Assembly: GCF_022376295.1 (NCBI RefSeq)
Contig: NZ_CP060140.1
Span: 3,166,356 to 3,230,355 of the forward strand
Direction of reading: 5' to 3'
Length of the DNA: 64,000 bases
Origin: Nodularia sphaerocarpa UHCC 0038
Lineage (GTDB): Bacteria; Cyanobacteriota; Cyanobacteriia; Cyanobacteriales; Nostocaceae
Shown: positions 1 through 7,927 of the stretch, in pieces
Layout of the letters: every line of letters starts with the position of its first letter
How positions within the stretch are numbered: position 1 is the first letter of the stretch
Notes under the pieces: generated by a model
What the model saw: the letters and a program-made list of their open reading frames with translations, nothing else
What the model was told of the DNA's origin: nothing
Databases searched by the model: none
Program-made: the position numbers and the translations under genes

Positions 1-137
1 TAATTTTTCCAGAAGTCGAGTACGACAGCATCGACCAAATCCGTGGTATGGATATTTCCATCATCACAACAGCGAAAAACGACGAAGAGGGTCGCGCCTT
101 ACTAAAAGAAATGGGAATGCCCTTTCGCGATCAATAA
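1..137 (+). CDS. rplE: 50S ribosomal protein L5, C-terminal end (partial)
   Basis: The window opens inside this gene; the readable frame begins at base 3 and stops with TAA at 135-137. The visible 44 residues (IFPEVEYD, then IRGMDISIITTAKNDEE, ending MPFRDQ) match the conserved C-terminus of L5, which binds 5S rRNA and contacts the P-site tRNA in the large subunit. It sits 20 bp before rpsH, as expected for the spc operon of cyanobacteria, where rpsN (S14) is not located between the two genes. The N-terminus and promoter lie outside the window. Confidence 0.95.
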   Translation, partial: IFPEVEYDSIDQIRGMDISIITTAKNDEEGRALLKEMGMPFRDQ

Positions 138-157
138 GTTCATCTAAAGAGGGAACG

Positions 158-559
158 ATGGCGGCTAACGATACAGTTGCAGATATGCTGACGCGCATCC
201 GCAATGCCAACCTGGCAAGGCATCAAACAACACAAGTGCCAGCCACAAAAATGACTCGTAGTATTGCCAAAGTACTACAAGAGGAAGGTTTTGTTGCTGA
301 AATTGCGGAAGCAGAAGAAGGGATTCAGAGGAATCTCGTGATTTCCCTGAAATACAAGGGTAAAAATCGTCAACCTTTAATCACCGCCTTAAAGCGAGTG
401 AGTAAACCAGGTTTGCGCGTTTACTCCACCAGAAAAGAATTACCAAGGGTACTAGGTGGTATCGGCATTGCCATTATTTCTACATCCAGTGGCATCATGA
501 CTGACCGGGAAGCCCGTCGTCAGAGCTTGGGTGGTGAAGTACTTTGCTATGTTTGGTAG
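158..559 (+). CDS. rpsH: 30S ribosomal protein S8
   Basis: A 133-residue protein with the S8 signature throughout, from the start MAANDTVADMLTRIRNAN to the C-terminal region STSSGIMTDREARRQ and the final GGEVLCYVW. S8 is a primary 16S rRNA binding protein of the small-subunit platform. The length is normal for the family. An AGAGGGA purine stretch just before the ATG is a plausible ribosome binding site. It is co-directional with rplE and rplF in the spc operon. Confidence 0.97.
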   Translation: MAANDTVADMLTRIRNANLARHQTTQVPATKMTRSIAKVLQEEGFVAEIAEAEEGIQRNLVISLKYKGKNRQPLITALKRVSKPGLRVYSTRKELPRVLGGIGIAIISTSSGIMTDREARRQSLGGEVLCYVW

Positions 560-649
560 TCTTAGCCCTTCTCTGCGAGACGCTACGCGAACGACTACGC
601 TCAGGGTCAATCCTTAGCGCTCAGGACTCAAGATAAAGGACAAAAAATC
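560..649 (+). repeat. Dispersed GC-rich repeat between rpsH and rplF
   Basis: The spacer contains TCTCTGCGAGACGCTACGCG followed by AACG. The same unit occurs inverted at about 51534-51558 and in partial form near 26290-26310. It is a dispersed non-coding repeat sitting inside a ribosomal operon. No gene is present. Confidence 0.6.
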
Positions 650-1198
650 ATGTCTCGTATTGGTAAACAACCAATTACTATTCCCGCCAAAGTGGAAGTG
701 ACAATTGATGGTCCCAAAGTTTTGGTGAAAGGCCCCAAAGGGCAACTTTCTCGCACTTTGTCAGCCAATGTCATTGTCTCCCAAGAAGGGGAAATATTAA
801 ATGTCACCCGTCGTGATGAAACCCGTGTCTCTCGCCAAATGCACGGTTTAAGCCGTACCTTGGTCGCTAACATGGTCGAGGGAGTTTCCCAAGGCTTTAA
901 GCGTCGCTTGGAAATTCAAGGTGTAGGTTATCGCGCCCAACTTCAAGGACGTAACCTAGTTTTGAATATTGGTTACAGCCATCAAGTGCATATTGTGCCA
1001 CCAGACGGAGTTGAGTTTGTTGTAGAAACTAACACAAGCATCGTCGTCAGTGGTTACGACAAAGAAATAGTAGGTAACACAGCAGCGAAGATCCGCGCCG
1101 TTCGTCCCCCAGAACCATACAAAGGTAAAGGGATTCGTTATGCCGGTGAAGTGGTCAGACGCAAGGCTGGTAAGACTGGTAAGAGTGGTAAGAAGTAA
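650..1198 (+). CDS. rplF: 50S ribosomal protein L6
   Basis: A 182-residue protein starting MSRIGKQPITIPAKVEVTI and ending in a basic KAGKTGKSGKK tail. The two-domain L6 fold is recognisable from the N-terminal VLVKGPKGQLSRTL segment and the C-terminal signature RPPEPYKGKGIRYAGE. L6 binds 23S rRNA near the factor-binding site. The ATG is preceded by an AAAGGA ribosome binding site. It is followed after only 2 bp by rplR, indicating co-transcription and probable translational coupling. Confidence 0.97.
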   Translation: MSRIGKQPITIPAKVEVTIDGPKVLVKGPKGQLSRTLSANVIVSQEGEILNVTRRDETRVSRQMHGLSRTLVANMVEGVSQGFKRRLEIQGVGYRAQLQGRNLVLNIGYSHQVHIVPPDGVEFVVETNTSIVVSGYDKEIVGNTAAKIRAVRPPEPYKGKGIRYAGEVVRRKAGKTGKSGKK

Positions 1199-1200
1199 AA

Positions 1201-1563
1201 ATGAAACTTACTCGTAGAGAATCAAAACAGCGTCGCCATCGGCGCGTTCGTAATAAAGTTCAAGGAACCCTAGCACGTCCGCGTTTAGCCGTGTTTCGTT
1301 CCAACGAACATATTTACGCTCAAGTAATTGACGATACTCAGCATCACACATTAGTAGCAGCCTCGACGCTGGAACCAGAGTTGAAATCTAATTCAGCTAC
1401 AGGTGCTACTTGTGACGCATCAGCGCAAGTCGGCAAGTTGATAGCAGTGCGATTGTTAGAAAAAGGCATTACCCAAGTAGTCTTTGATCGCGGTGGCAAC
1501 TTATATCATGGTCGTATCAAAGCTTTAGCTGATGCAGCCCGCGAAGCTGGTTTAGATTTCTAA
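1201..1563 (+). CDS. rplR: 50S ribosomal protein L18
   Basis: A 120-residue L18, a 5S rRNA binding protein of the central protuberance. It has a highly basic N-terminus (MKLTRRESKQRRHRRVRNKV), the motif RPRLAVFRSNEHIYAQVIDD and the C-terminal VVFDRGGNLYHGRIKALADA typical of the family. It starts 2 bp after the rplF stop. The downstream spacer is filled by heptamer repeats rather than a terminator. Confidence 0.97.
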   Translation: MKLTRRESKQRRHRRVRNKVQGTLARPRLAVFRSNEHIYAQVIDDTQHHTLVAASTLEPELKSNSATGATCDASAQVGKLIAVRLLEKGITQVVFDRGGNLYHGRIKALADAAREAGLDF

Positions 1564-1564
1564 A

Positions 1565-1650
1565 GTCATTAGTCATTAGTCATTGGTCATTAGTCATTGG
1601 CTAAGGACAAAAGACAAATGACAAAGGACAAAAGACAACTGACTAATAGA
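1565..1650 (+). repeat. Heptamer tandem repeats upstream of rpsE
   Basis: Degenerate tandem GTCATTA/GTCATTG units (about 1565-1601) are followed by an ACAAAAGACAAATGACAAAGG array to about 1642. This is the short tandemly repeated repetitive (STRR) type found in Nostoc-like genomes. The array is translatable in frame with rpsE and would add 22 spurious N-terminal residues if the first possible start were used. Confidence 0.8.
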
Positions 1651-1662
1651 GAGCATTTGATT

Positions 1663-2187
1663 ATGGCAACTGGTCGTCGTAAAGCGAACCGCACAAAAAA
1701 AGAAGAAACTACCTGGCAAGAGCGAGTCATCCAAATCCGCCGGGTGAGCAAGGTCGTCAAGGGAGGTAAAAAACTTAGCTTCCGGGCGATTGTGGTCGTC
1801 GGTAATGAACGTGGTCAAGTTGGTGTCGGAGTAGGCAAAGCCTCAGATGTTATCGGTGCTGTTAAAAAAGGCGTAGCCGATGGCAAAAAACATCTGATTG
1901 ACATCCCTATGACCAAATCTAACTCCATTCCTCATCCTATTGATGGTGTGGGTGGCGGTGCTAAGGTGATGATGCGTCCTGCTGCCCCTGGTACTGGGGT
2001 AATTGCGGGTGGTGCGGTTCGGACTGTCTTGGAATTGGCAGGAGTTCGTAACATCTTGGCCAAGCAACTTGGTTCCAACAATCCACTCAACAATGCTAGA
2101 GCCGCAGTGAATGCCTTATCTACACTACGTACTCTTTCGGAAGTGGCTGAAGACCGGGGTATTCCTATTGAAAAACTCTACATTTAG
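1663..2187 (+). CDS. rpsE: 30S ribosomal protein S5
   Basis: I start this at ATG 1663 (MATGRRKANRTKKEETTWQE), giving 174 residues. The open frame extends back to 1597, but that part only translates the heptamer repeat. The double-stranded RNA-binding S5 N-domain (VIQIRRVSKVVKGGKKL, FRAIVVVGNERGQVGVGVGK) and C-terminal S5 domain (GGGAKVMMRPAAPGTG) are complete. S5 acts in decoding fidelity and assembly. Cyanobacteria lack rpmD (L30), which explains why rplO follows directly. Confidence 0.96.
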   Translation: MATGRRKANRTKKEETTWQERVIQIRRVSKVVKGGKKLSFRAIVVVGNERGQVGVGVGKASDVIGAVKKGVADGKKHLIDIPMTKSNSIPHPIDGVGGGAKVMMRPAAPGTGVIAGGAVRTVLELAGVRNILAKQLGSNNPLNNARAAVNALSTLRTLSEVAEDRGIPIEKLYI

Positions 2188-2274
2188 AATGGTTGACGGT
2201 TGTCACTCAACAGTCATCACTCAACAGTGAACAGTCAGTCAATAGTGAACGTGTAAACAATTACTAATTACATC

Positions 2275-2718
2275 ATGAGACTCAACGATGTTAAGCCCCA
2301 AAAAGGTTCAAAGAAACGCCGACGCCGCGTAGCTAGGGGTATTTCCGCAGGTCAAGGCGCTAGTGCTGGTTTAGGTATGAGAGGTCAAAAATCTCGTTCT
2401 GGTAGCGGAACCAGACCTGGTTTTGAAGGTGGTCAACAACCATTGTACCGCCGAGTACCTAAGCTCAAGGGCTTTCCCGTGGTGAATCGGAAAGTTTACA
2501 CTACGATTAATGTAGAGAAACTAGCTTCCCTTCCTGCTGATACAGAAGTAACTTTGGCTTTCCTCAGAGAGGCAGGAATCTTAACTGCTGCTAAGGGTCC
2601 ATTGAAAGTTTTGGGCAACGGCGAATTGAATGTATCCCTAAAGGTACAAGCAGCAGCTTTTACAGGACAAGCTCGGAGCAAAATTGAAGCAGCTGGTGGT
2701 AGTTGCGAAGTTTTATAA
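2275..2718 (+). CDS. rplO: 50S ribosomal protein L15
   Basis: A 147-residue L15 beginning MRLNDVKPQKGSKKRRRRV. It has the glycine-rich N-terminal segment (GQGASAGLGMRGQKSRSGSG), the PGFEGGQQPLYRRVPKLKGF signature and a globular C-terminal domain. L15 is a late-assembly large-subunit protein. It is the last ribosomal gene before secY. The 87-bp spacer from rpsE contains repeated CAACAGTCA-like words and no gene. Confidence 0.97.
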   Translation: MRLNDVKPQKGSKKRRRRVARGISAGQGASAGLGMRGQKSRSGSGTRPGFEGGQQPLYRRVPKLKGFPVVNRKVYTTINVEKLASLPADTEVTLAFLREAGILTAAKGPLKVLGNGELNVSLKVQAAAFTGQARSKIEAAGGSCEVL

Positions 2719-2789
2719 GTGAGCCGGAAAAGCGCACTTTGCAAGCTAACTCGCTGCCAGCGCCTGGTTCACTATAGAGGTAGCATTCT

Positions 2790-4103
2790 ATGATCAGTCG
2801 AGAAAAAGCCCCAACGGCTCAAGAAACTTTTATGCAGATGGCGCAAGCAGCTGGCCTCAGAGGTAGGCTGCTTGTTACCGTCGGTATTTTAATTTTGGTT
2901 CGCCTCGGTATATTTTTGCCAGTCCCTGGTCTTGATAGAGCTAGGTTTGCTGAAGCAATAGCTGGTAATAATGCCGTTTTCGGTTTATTGGATATATTTT
3001 CTGGACGGGGACTTTCCACTTTGGGAATCTTCGCTTTGGGGATTTTACCCTTTATTAATGCGTCCATTATTATCCAATTACTCACGTCGGCAATTCCATC
3101 TTTAGAAAATTTACAGAAAAATGAAGGTGAGCAAGGTCGGCGGAAAATTTCGCAAATCACACGCTACGTAACTGTAGTATGGGCGACTATTCAAAGTGTG
3201 GCTTTTTCGGCAATTTTCCTCAATCAATTTGCTCTGAATCCAGGGACAGCATTTGTTGCGGAAACTGCGATCGCCCTCACGGCTGGTTCGATGTTTGTCA
3301 TGTGGGCATCAGAACTGATTACAGAACGCGGACTTGGTAATGGTGCATCATTGTTGATTTTTGTCAACATTGTGGCTTCGTTACCTAAAGCTTTAGGCGA
3401 TACCATTGACTTGGTGCAAGTCGGCGGTAGAGAAACCATTGGTCGCGTCATCGTTCTAATATTGGTATTCTTAGCGACAATTGTGGGGATTGTTTTCGTT
3501 CAAGAAGGCATCCGTCGCATCCCGATTATTTCGGCTCGTCGCCAAGTAGGTCGCAGAGTATTGGCAGAACAACGCAGTTATTTACCCTTGCGGCTGAATG
3601 CTGGGGGTGTAATGCCGATTATTTTCGCGGCAGCAATTTTGAGTCTGCCACTGTTAATCGCTAATTTCACTAAGAATCCCGAAATAGCCAACATTGTCAA
3701 TACTTATCTCAGTCCTGGGGGTTCTGGGGCTTGGGTTTATGCTCTGGTATACTTGGTCTCCATTATTTTCTTCAGTTACTTCTATTCTTCCTTGATTGTT
3801 AACCCAGTCGATGTAGCGCAGAACTTGAAGAAAATGGGGTCTAGCATTCCCGGTATTCGTCCCGGAAAAGCTACCAGTGAGTATCTTGAGCGTGTGATCA
3901 ATCGATTAACTTTTTTAGGTGCGATATTTTTGGGATTTGTGGCTATTATCCCCACGGCTGTGGAAAGTGCTTTAGGAGTCCCAACTTTTAGAGGTTTGGG
4001 TGCTACTTCTTTGCTGATTCTTGTAGGTGTGGCAATTGATACGGCTAAACAAGTCCAAACTTACGTTATCTCTCAGCGTTATGAAGGAATGGTGAAACAA
4101 TAG
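2790..4103 (+). CDS. secY: Preprotein translocase channel subunit SecY
   Basis: A 437-residue polytopic membrane protein with the ten-helix SecY pattern and conserved blocks: FLPVPGLDRARFAEAI near the start, FSGRGLSTLGIFALGILPFI, the cytosolic RRIPIISARRQVGRR loop, and GIRPGKATSEYLERVINRLT. It forms the protein-conducting channel of plasma and thylakoid membranes with SecE and SecG; secG is at 18893 in this window. Its TAG overlaps the GTG start of adk by one base, so the two are translationally coupled. Confidence 0.97.
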   Translation: MISREKAPTAQETFMQMAQAAGLRGRLLVTVGILILVRLGIFLPVPGLDRARFAEAIAGNNAVFGLLDIFSGRGLSTLGIFALGILPFINASIIIQLLTSAIPSLENLQKNEGEQGRRKISQITRYVTVVWATIQSVAFSAIFLNQFALNPGTAFVAETAIALTAGSMFVMWASELITERGLGNGASLLIFVNIVASLPKALGDTIDLVQVGGRETIGRVIVLILVFLATIVGIVFVQEGIRRIPIISARRQVGRRVLAEQRSYLPLRLNAGGVMPIIFAAAILSLPLLIANFTKNPEIANIVNTYLSPGGSGAWVYALVYLVSIIFFSYFYSSLIVNPVDVAQNLKKMGSSIPGIRPGKATSEYLERVINRLTFLGAIFLGFVAIIPTAVESALGVPTFRGLGATSLLILVGVAIDTAKQVQTYVISQRYEGMVKQ

Positions 4104-4663
4104 TGACAGTGACTCGATTAATTTTCTTGGGACCACCCGGATCTGGTAAAGGAACTCAAGCTCAAGTTTTGGCTGAAAGCTTGAATATTCCCCATATTTC
4201 TACAGGGGAAATATTAAGGCAAGCTATGCAAGAGCAAACTCCTTTGGGAATTAAGGCTCAAAGTTATGTCAATAGCGGCGATTTAGTTCCCGACCAGTTA
4301 GTGCAGGACTTAGTACAGGAGCGTCTTAGTCAACCAGATGTCAAATCTGGCTGGATTCTTGATGGTTTTCCTCGCAAAGTCACACAAGCAGTTTTTCTGG
4401 AAGAATTACTGGCAGAAATTAATCAGGGTGGCGAAAGGGTAGTTAATCTTGATGCTCCAGATGATGTTGTGGTAGCACGTTTACTCGAAAGAGGACGAAA
4501 AGATGATACCGAAGCGGTAATTCGTCATCGTTTAGACGTTTATCGGGCTGAAACTGCGCCATTGATTGATTATTATGGCGATCGCCATAAACTGATGACA
4601 GTCAATGGCGATCAGTCCCAAGAAGAAGTCACTCACGAATTGCAAAAAATCGTCACTTCATAG
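4103..4663 (+). CDS. adk: Adenylate kinase
   Basis: A 186-residue adenylate kinase starting at GTG 4103, which shares its first base with the secY stop. It interconverts ATP + AMP and 2 ADP. The P-loop GPPGSGKGTQ is at residues 8-17, followed by ISTGEILRQAM, DGFPRKVTQA and the short LID segment LLERGRKDDTEAVIRHRLDVY. It lacks the long LID insertion of the E. coli enzyme, as is usual in cyanobacteria. The downstream map gene found in many bacteria is absent. Confidence 0.96.
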   Translation: MTVTRLIFLGPPGSGKGTQAQVLAESLNIPHISTGEILRQAMQEQTPLGIKAQSYVNSGDLVPDQLVQDLVQERLSQPDVKSGWILDGFPRKVTQAVFLEELLAEINQGGERVVNLDAPDDVVVARLLERGRKDDTEAVIRHRLDVYRAETAPLIDYYGDRHKLMTVNGDQSQEEVTHELQKIVTS

Positions 4664-4705
4664 ACTGAGTAGGGTTTGTCAAAATCACCATTCACTCCCC
4701 AGTAC

Positions 4706-4725
4706 AGACGCGATCAATCGCGTCT
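4706..4725. repeat. Palindromic AGACGCGAT repeat
   Basis: Perfect 9-bp inverted repeat AGACGCGAT/ATCGCGTCT with a 2-base loop in the adk-infA spacer. It resembles the larger GTAGAGACG palindrome at 54918-54947, so both appear to belong to one dispersed palindromic family. It lacks a T-run and is not a convincing terminator. Confidence 0.6.
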
Positions 4726-4868
4726 CTCTCCCATAAGGGCAAGATGCGGGCCAATTTTAGCTAAGATATATTAATAAACTGTTGATATATTTCTCAAAAT
4801 ATGTTCTTTTGCAGATCAAGTGCTGCAACTGAATCAATAGGAGATTGTTGCATTGAGGAAAAAACAAA

Positions 4869-5093
4869 TTGTCTAAGCAAGATTTGATCGAAATGGAAGG
4901 CACTGTCACTGAATCCTTGCCCAATGCGATGTTTCGCGTTGATTTGGACAACGGATTTAATGTCTTGGCACACATTTCCGGTAAGATTCGCCGTAATTAC
5001 ATCAAGATTTTACCTGGCGATCGCGTCAAAGTTGAGTTAACTCCCTACGACCTCTCAAAAGGTAGAATCACCTATAGACTGCGGAAAAAATAG
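4869..5093 (+). CDS. infA: Translation initiation factor IF-1
   Basis: A 74-residue OB-fold protein using a TTG start (TTG TCT AAG CAA). It matches IF-1 throughout: KQDLIEMEGTVTESLPNAMF, the RNA-binding AHISGKIRRNYIKILPGDRV, and TPYDLSKGRITYRLRKK. IF-1 occupies the A site of the 30S subunit during initiation. The N-terminal Met-Ser-Lys fits the family and no ATG lies upstream in frame, so TTG is the likely start. A short GAGGAAAAA purine run precedes it. Confidence 0.95.
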   Translation: MSKQDLIEMEGTVTESLPNAMFRVDLDNGFNVLAHISGKIRRNYIKILPGDRVKVELTPYDLSKGRITYRLRKK

Positions 5094-5172
5094 TTATATG
5101 TCGAAAATCTTACCATAAAACCATCTTTTTGGGTTCTACCCAGTAACTTAAGTGAATTAATTTCCCTAAAAA

Positions 5173-5181
5173 TGCTATAAT
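5173..5181 (+). promoter_or_regulatory. Possible extended -10 promoter upstream of rpmJ
   Basis: TGCTATAAT matches the extended -10 consensus TGnTATAAT and lies 29 bp before the rpmJ start. No good -35 hexamer is visible 17 bp upstream, consistent with an extended -10 site. It could drive rpmJ-rpsM-rpsK-rpoA independently of the upstream operon. Confidence 0.4.
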
Positions 5182-5209
5182 TTACTATTTGGAGTCAATT
5201 AAGAAAGGC

Positions 5210-5323
5210 ATGAAAGTTCGAGCCTCAGTCAAGAAAATGTGTGAAAAATGTAACGTGATCCGCCGTCGCGGTCGCGTTATGGTGATTTGCGTGAATCCCA
5301 AACACAAACAACGCCAAGGCTAA
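5210..5323 (+). CDS. rpmJ: 50S ribosomal protein L36
   Basis: A 37-residue protein, MKVRASVKKMCEKCNVIRRR followed by GRVMVICVNPKHKQRQG. The four zinc ligands Cys11, Cys14, Cys27 and His32 are all present, so this is the zinc-binding form of L36. The length is exactly the family norm. It lies between infA and rpsM, its conserved position. An AAGAAAGG stretch directly upstream is the likely ribosome binding site. Confidence 0.95.
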   Translation: MKVRASVKKMCEKCNVIRRRGRVMVICVNPKHKQRQG

Positions 5324-5373
5324 CACTCTCACACATCAAAGAGTGAAAACACAGATTAATCACCATTAAAGGC

Positions 5374-5401
5374 TACAAAGGCGTAATTAATTGCCTTTGT
5401 A
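5374..5401 (+). other. Stable hairpin in the rpmJ-rpsM spacer
   Basis: Perfect 9-bp stem TACAAAGGC/GCCTTTGTA with a 10-base loop. No T-run follows, so it may be an RNA-processing or regulatory hairpin upstream of rpsM rather than a terminator. Function is not inferable from sequence alone. Confidence 0.4.
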
Positions 5402-5436
5402 ATAGTAACTGCGATAACAATAGGGAGAAATTAATT

Positions 5437-5817
5437 GTGGCACGTATTTCCGGAGTAGACCTTCCACGCGATAAGCGCGTTGAAATTGGTCTGACTTACA
5501 TCTACGGAATTGGGTTAACAAGGTCTCTGGAAATTTTAGCCGCTACAGGTGTAAACCCAGATACCCGCGTTAAAGACCTAAGTGATGCTGACGTAGCAGC
5601 CCTGCGCGGCGAAATCGAAAGCAACTATCAAGTTGAAGGTGACTTACGGCGCTTAGAAGCCATGAGCATCAAGCGCTTGGTTGATATTGGTTGCTACCGT
5701 GGTCGTCGTCACCGCATGGGCTTACCAGTGAGAGGTCAAAGAACTCGCACTAATGCTAGAACCCGTCGCGGCAGAAGGCAGACAGTGGCTGGTAAGAAGA
5801 AGGCTCCAGGCAAATAA
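5437..5817 (+). CDS. rpsM: 30S ribosomal protein S13
   Basis: A 126-residue S13 with a GTG start preceded by an AGGGAG ribosome binding site about 10 bp upstream. It shows MARISGVDLPRDKRVEIGLT, the helix-hairpin YIYGIGLTRSLEIL, and the C-terminal GQRTRTNARTRRGRRQTVAG extension that contacts tRNAs. S13 sits in the head of the small subunit and bridges to L5. It is followed after 54 bp by rpsK. Confidence 0.96.
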   Translation: MARISGVDLPRDKRVEIGLTYIYGIGLTRSLEILAATGVNPDTRVKDLSDADVAALRGEIESNYQVEGDLRRLEAMSIKRLVDIGCYRGRRHRMGLPVRGQRTRTNARTRRGRRQTVAGKKKAPGK

Positions 5818-5871
5818 ACTTTCAACACTTGCTCGTCCAGGCAAGTTTTACCTTAGATTAACTAAACAAAT

Positions 5872-6267
5872 ATGGCAAGACAACCAACTAAAAAAGGCGG
5901 GAGCAAAAAGCAGAAGCGCAACGTACCCAACGGGATGGCCTACATCCAGTCTACTTTCAACAATAGCATTGTCACCATTACCGACCAAAATGGCGACGTT
6001 ATTTCTTGGGCCAGTGCTGGTTCAAGCGGTTTTAAGGGAGCAAAAAAGGGAACTCCTTTTGCAGCACAAACCGCAGCTGAAAGTGCAGCCCGTCGGGCTA
6101 TGGATCAAGGGATGCGCCAAATTGAAGTCATGGTCAGTGGCCCCGGAGCAGGTAGAGAAACCGCGATTCGGGCAATCCAAGGTGCAGGACTGGAAATTAC
6201 CTTGATTCGGGATATCACCCCGATTCCTCACAATGGTTGCCGTCCACCCAAGCGCCGCCGAGTTTAA
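5872..6267 (+). CDS. rpsK: 30S ribosomal protein S11
   Basis: A 131-residue S11 of the small-subunit platform near the mRNA exit. Recognisable blocks are GMAYIQSTFNNSIVTITDQN, WASAGSSGFKGAKKGTPFAA and the C-terminal DITPIPHNGCRPPKRRRV. The length is typical. It is followed by a 262-bp spacer before rpoA. That spacer includes a small CCTAG/CTAGG hairpin followed by an A-run, but no gene. Confidence 0.97.
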   Translation: MARQPTKKGGSKKQKRNVPNGMAYIQSTFNNSIVTITDQNGDVISWASAGSSGFKGAKKGTPFAAQTAAESAARRAMDQGMRQIEVMVSGPGAGRETAIRAIQGAGLEITLIRDITPIPHNGCRPPKRRRV

Positions 6268-6529
6268 ATGCAACCTGTTTGTTAGCCATTGGGTCTACAA
6301 ACTGTTTCTAATAGCTTGAGCAACGAGAAGCAAGTCAGCTCTTCCTGCCGGGAGGGCTGCTAAACTTCAGAACAACCAAAATAAATAATGATCTCCCCTA
6401 AATAGGGTGATCAAATTAGACTGCCATTAAAAGCAGTTGAATCTACCTAGTGAAAGCTAGGGAAAAAAAAGTAAATTCGGGGCAATTGATTTGCCTGCTA
6501 GCAGCACCTTAAAGAAGGGAGGCTAATCC

Positions 6530-7477
6530 GTGGCGCAGTTTCAAATTGAATGTGTAGAGTCTAATACTGAGGAAAGTCGGAGCCATTACAGTAAATTTGT
6601 GCTGGAACCTCTAGAGCGTGGTCAAGGAACAACAGTTGGCAACGCGCTGCGGCGGGTTTTACTGTCGAATCTAGAGGGGACAGCCGTTACAGCAGTGAGA
6701 ATTGCCGGTGTCAGCCACGAGTTTGCTACAGTTCCTGGTGTGCGGGAAGACGTGCTGGAAATCCTCATGAAAATGAAGGAAGTAATCCTCAGAAGCTATT
6801 CTTCTCAACCCCAGATTGGCAGATTACTCGTTAATGGGCCAGCAACAGTCACCGTGGCTCATTTTGATTTGCCCAGTGAAGTAGAAGTCATCGACCAAAC
6901 CCAGTATGTCGCTACCTTAGCTGAGGGCGGCAAACTGGAAATGGAATTTCGGATTGAGAAAGGCAAAGGATATCGCACAGTAGAGCGAGGACGCGAAGAA
7001 GCCACTTCCCTGGACTTTCTGCAAATTGACTCGGTATTTATGCCAGTCCGGAAAGTTAACTACAGTGTCGAAGAAGCCCGTGGTGAAAGCTCAATTACCA
7101 AAGACAGACTTCTGTTAGAAGTTTGGACAAATGGCAGTATTTCGCCCCAAGAAGCGCTATCATCAGCAGCTGCTATTCTGGTAGAGCTATTCAATCCATT
7201 GAAAGATATTTCACTGGAACCAACAGAAACAGGCGCTGAAGTCCCAGACGACCCCACTGCCCAAATTCCTATTGAAGAGTTGCAACTTTCTGTGCGGGCT
7301 TATAACTGCCTCAAACGCGCACAAGTTAACTCTGTGGCTGATTTATTGGATTTCACTCAAGAAGACTTGTTAGAAATTAAAAACTTTGGTCAGAAGTCAG
7401 CAGAAGAGGTAGTTGAAGCCTTACAGCGCCGTTTAGGTATTACTCTGCCCCAAGAAAGAGGCACTAAACACACATAA
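6530..7477 (+). CDS. rpoA: RNA polymerase alpha subunit
   Basis: A 315-residue alpha subunit with a GTG start and an AAGAAGGGAGG ribosome binding site. The N-terminal dimerisation domain contains FVLEPLERGQGTTVGNALRR and KMKEVILRS. The C-terminal domain near residues 240-310 carries LSVRAYNCLKRAQVNSVADL, and the helix-hairpin-helix KNFGQKSAEEVVEALQRRLG that contacts UP elements and activators. It nucleates assembly of the cyanobacterial polymerase. It lies 33 bp before rplQ, the standard alpha-operon arrangement. Confidence 0.97.
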   Translation: MAQFQIECVESNTEESRSHYSKFVLEPLERGQGTTVGNALRRVLLSNLEGTAVTAVRIAGVSHEFATVPGVREDVLEILMKMKEVILRSYSSQPQIGRLLVNGPATVTVAHFDLPSEVEVIDQTQYVATLAEGGKLEMEFRIEKGKGYRTVERGREEATSLDFLQIDSVFMPVRKVNYSVEEARGESSITKDRLLLEVWTNGSISPQEALSSAAAILVELFNPLKDISLEPTETGAEVPDDPTAQIPIEELQLSVRAYNCLKRAQVNSVADLLDFTQEDLLEIKNFGQKSAEEVVEALQRRLGITLPQERGTKHT

Positions 7478-7510
7478 GTCCAAATTTTTACTCATTCATA
7501 GTGCATTATT

Positions 7511-7861
7511 ATGCGTCACCGTTGTCGAGTCAAAAAACTCAGTAAACCAGCTGACCAACGTCGCGCCCTCTTGCGAGCGTTGACCACAGAGATCATCCGT
7601 CATGGTCGAATCACTACAACTTTAATCCGAGCTAAAGTTGTCCGTAGTGAAGTTGAAAAAATGATTACCCTAGCTAAAAACGGCTCCTTATCAGCACGTC
7701 GGGAAGCTCTGGGTTATATCTACGACAAGCAACTAGTTCATGCTTTGTTTGAGCAAGCTCCGACTCGTTACGGCGAACGCCAAGGCGGTTATACCCGCAT
7801 CATGCGTACCGTTCCACGTCGGGGAGATCAGGCGAAAATGGCAATCATCGAGCTAGTTTAG
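7511..7861 (+). CDS. rplQ: 50S ribosomal protein L17
   Basis: A 116-residue L17 near the peptide exit tunnel. It begins MRHRCRVKKLSKPADQRRAL and carries the family signature TEIIRHGRITTTLIRAKVVR and the end RRGDQAKMAIIELV. The length is normal for bacteria. It closes the classical alpha operon and is followed 66 bp later by truA. Confidence 0.96.
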   Translation: MRHRCRVKKLSKPADQRRALLRALTTEIIRHGRITTTLIRAKVVRSEVEKMITLAKNGSLSARREALGYIYDKQLVHALFEQAPTRYGERQGGYTRIMRTVPRRGDQAKMAIIELV

Positions 7862-7927
7862 TTGATTGGTGATCGGTCATGAGTCATGAGTGAATGGCAA
7901 AGACAGATCCCAACAGACAAAATCAGT

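Noticed and set aside
5753..6205. Plus-strand open frame of 150 codons overlapping rpsM and rpsK
   Set aside because: It is an alternative frame of two certain ribosomal protein genes.
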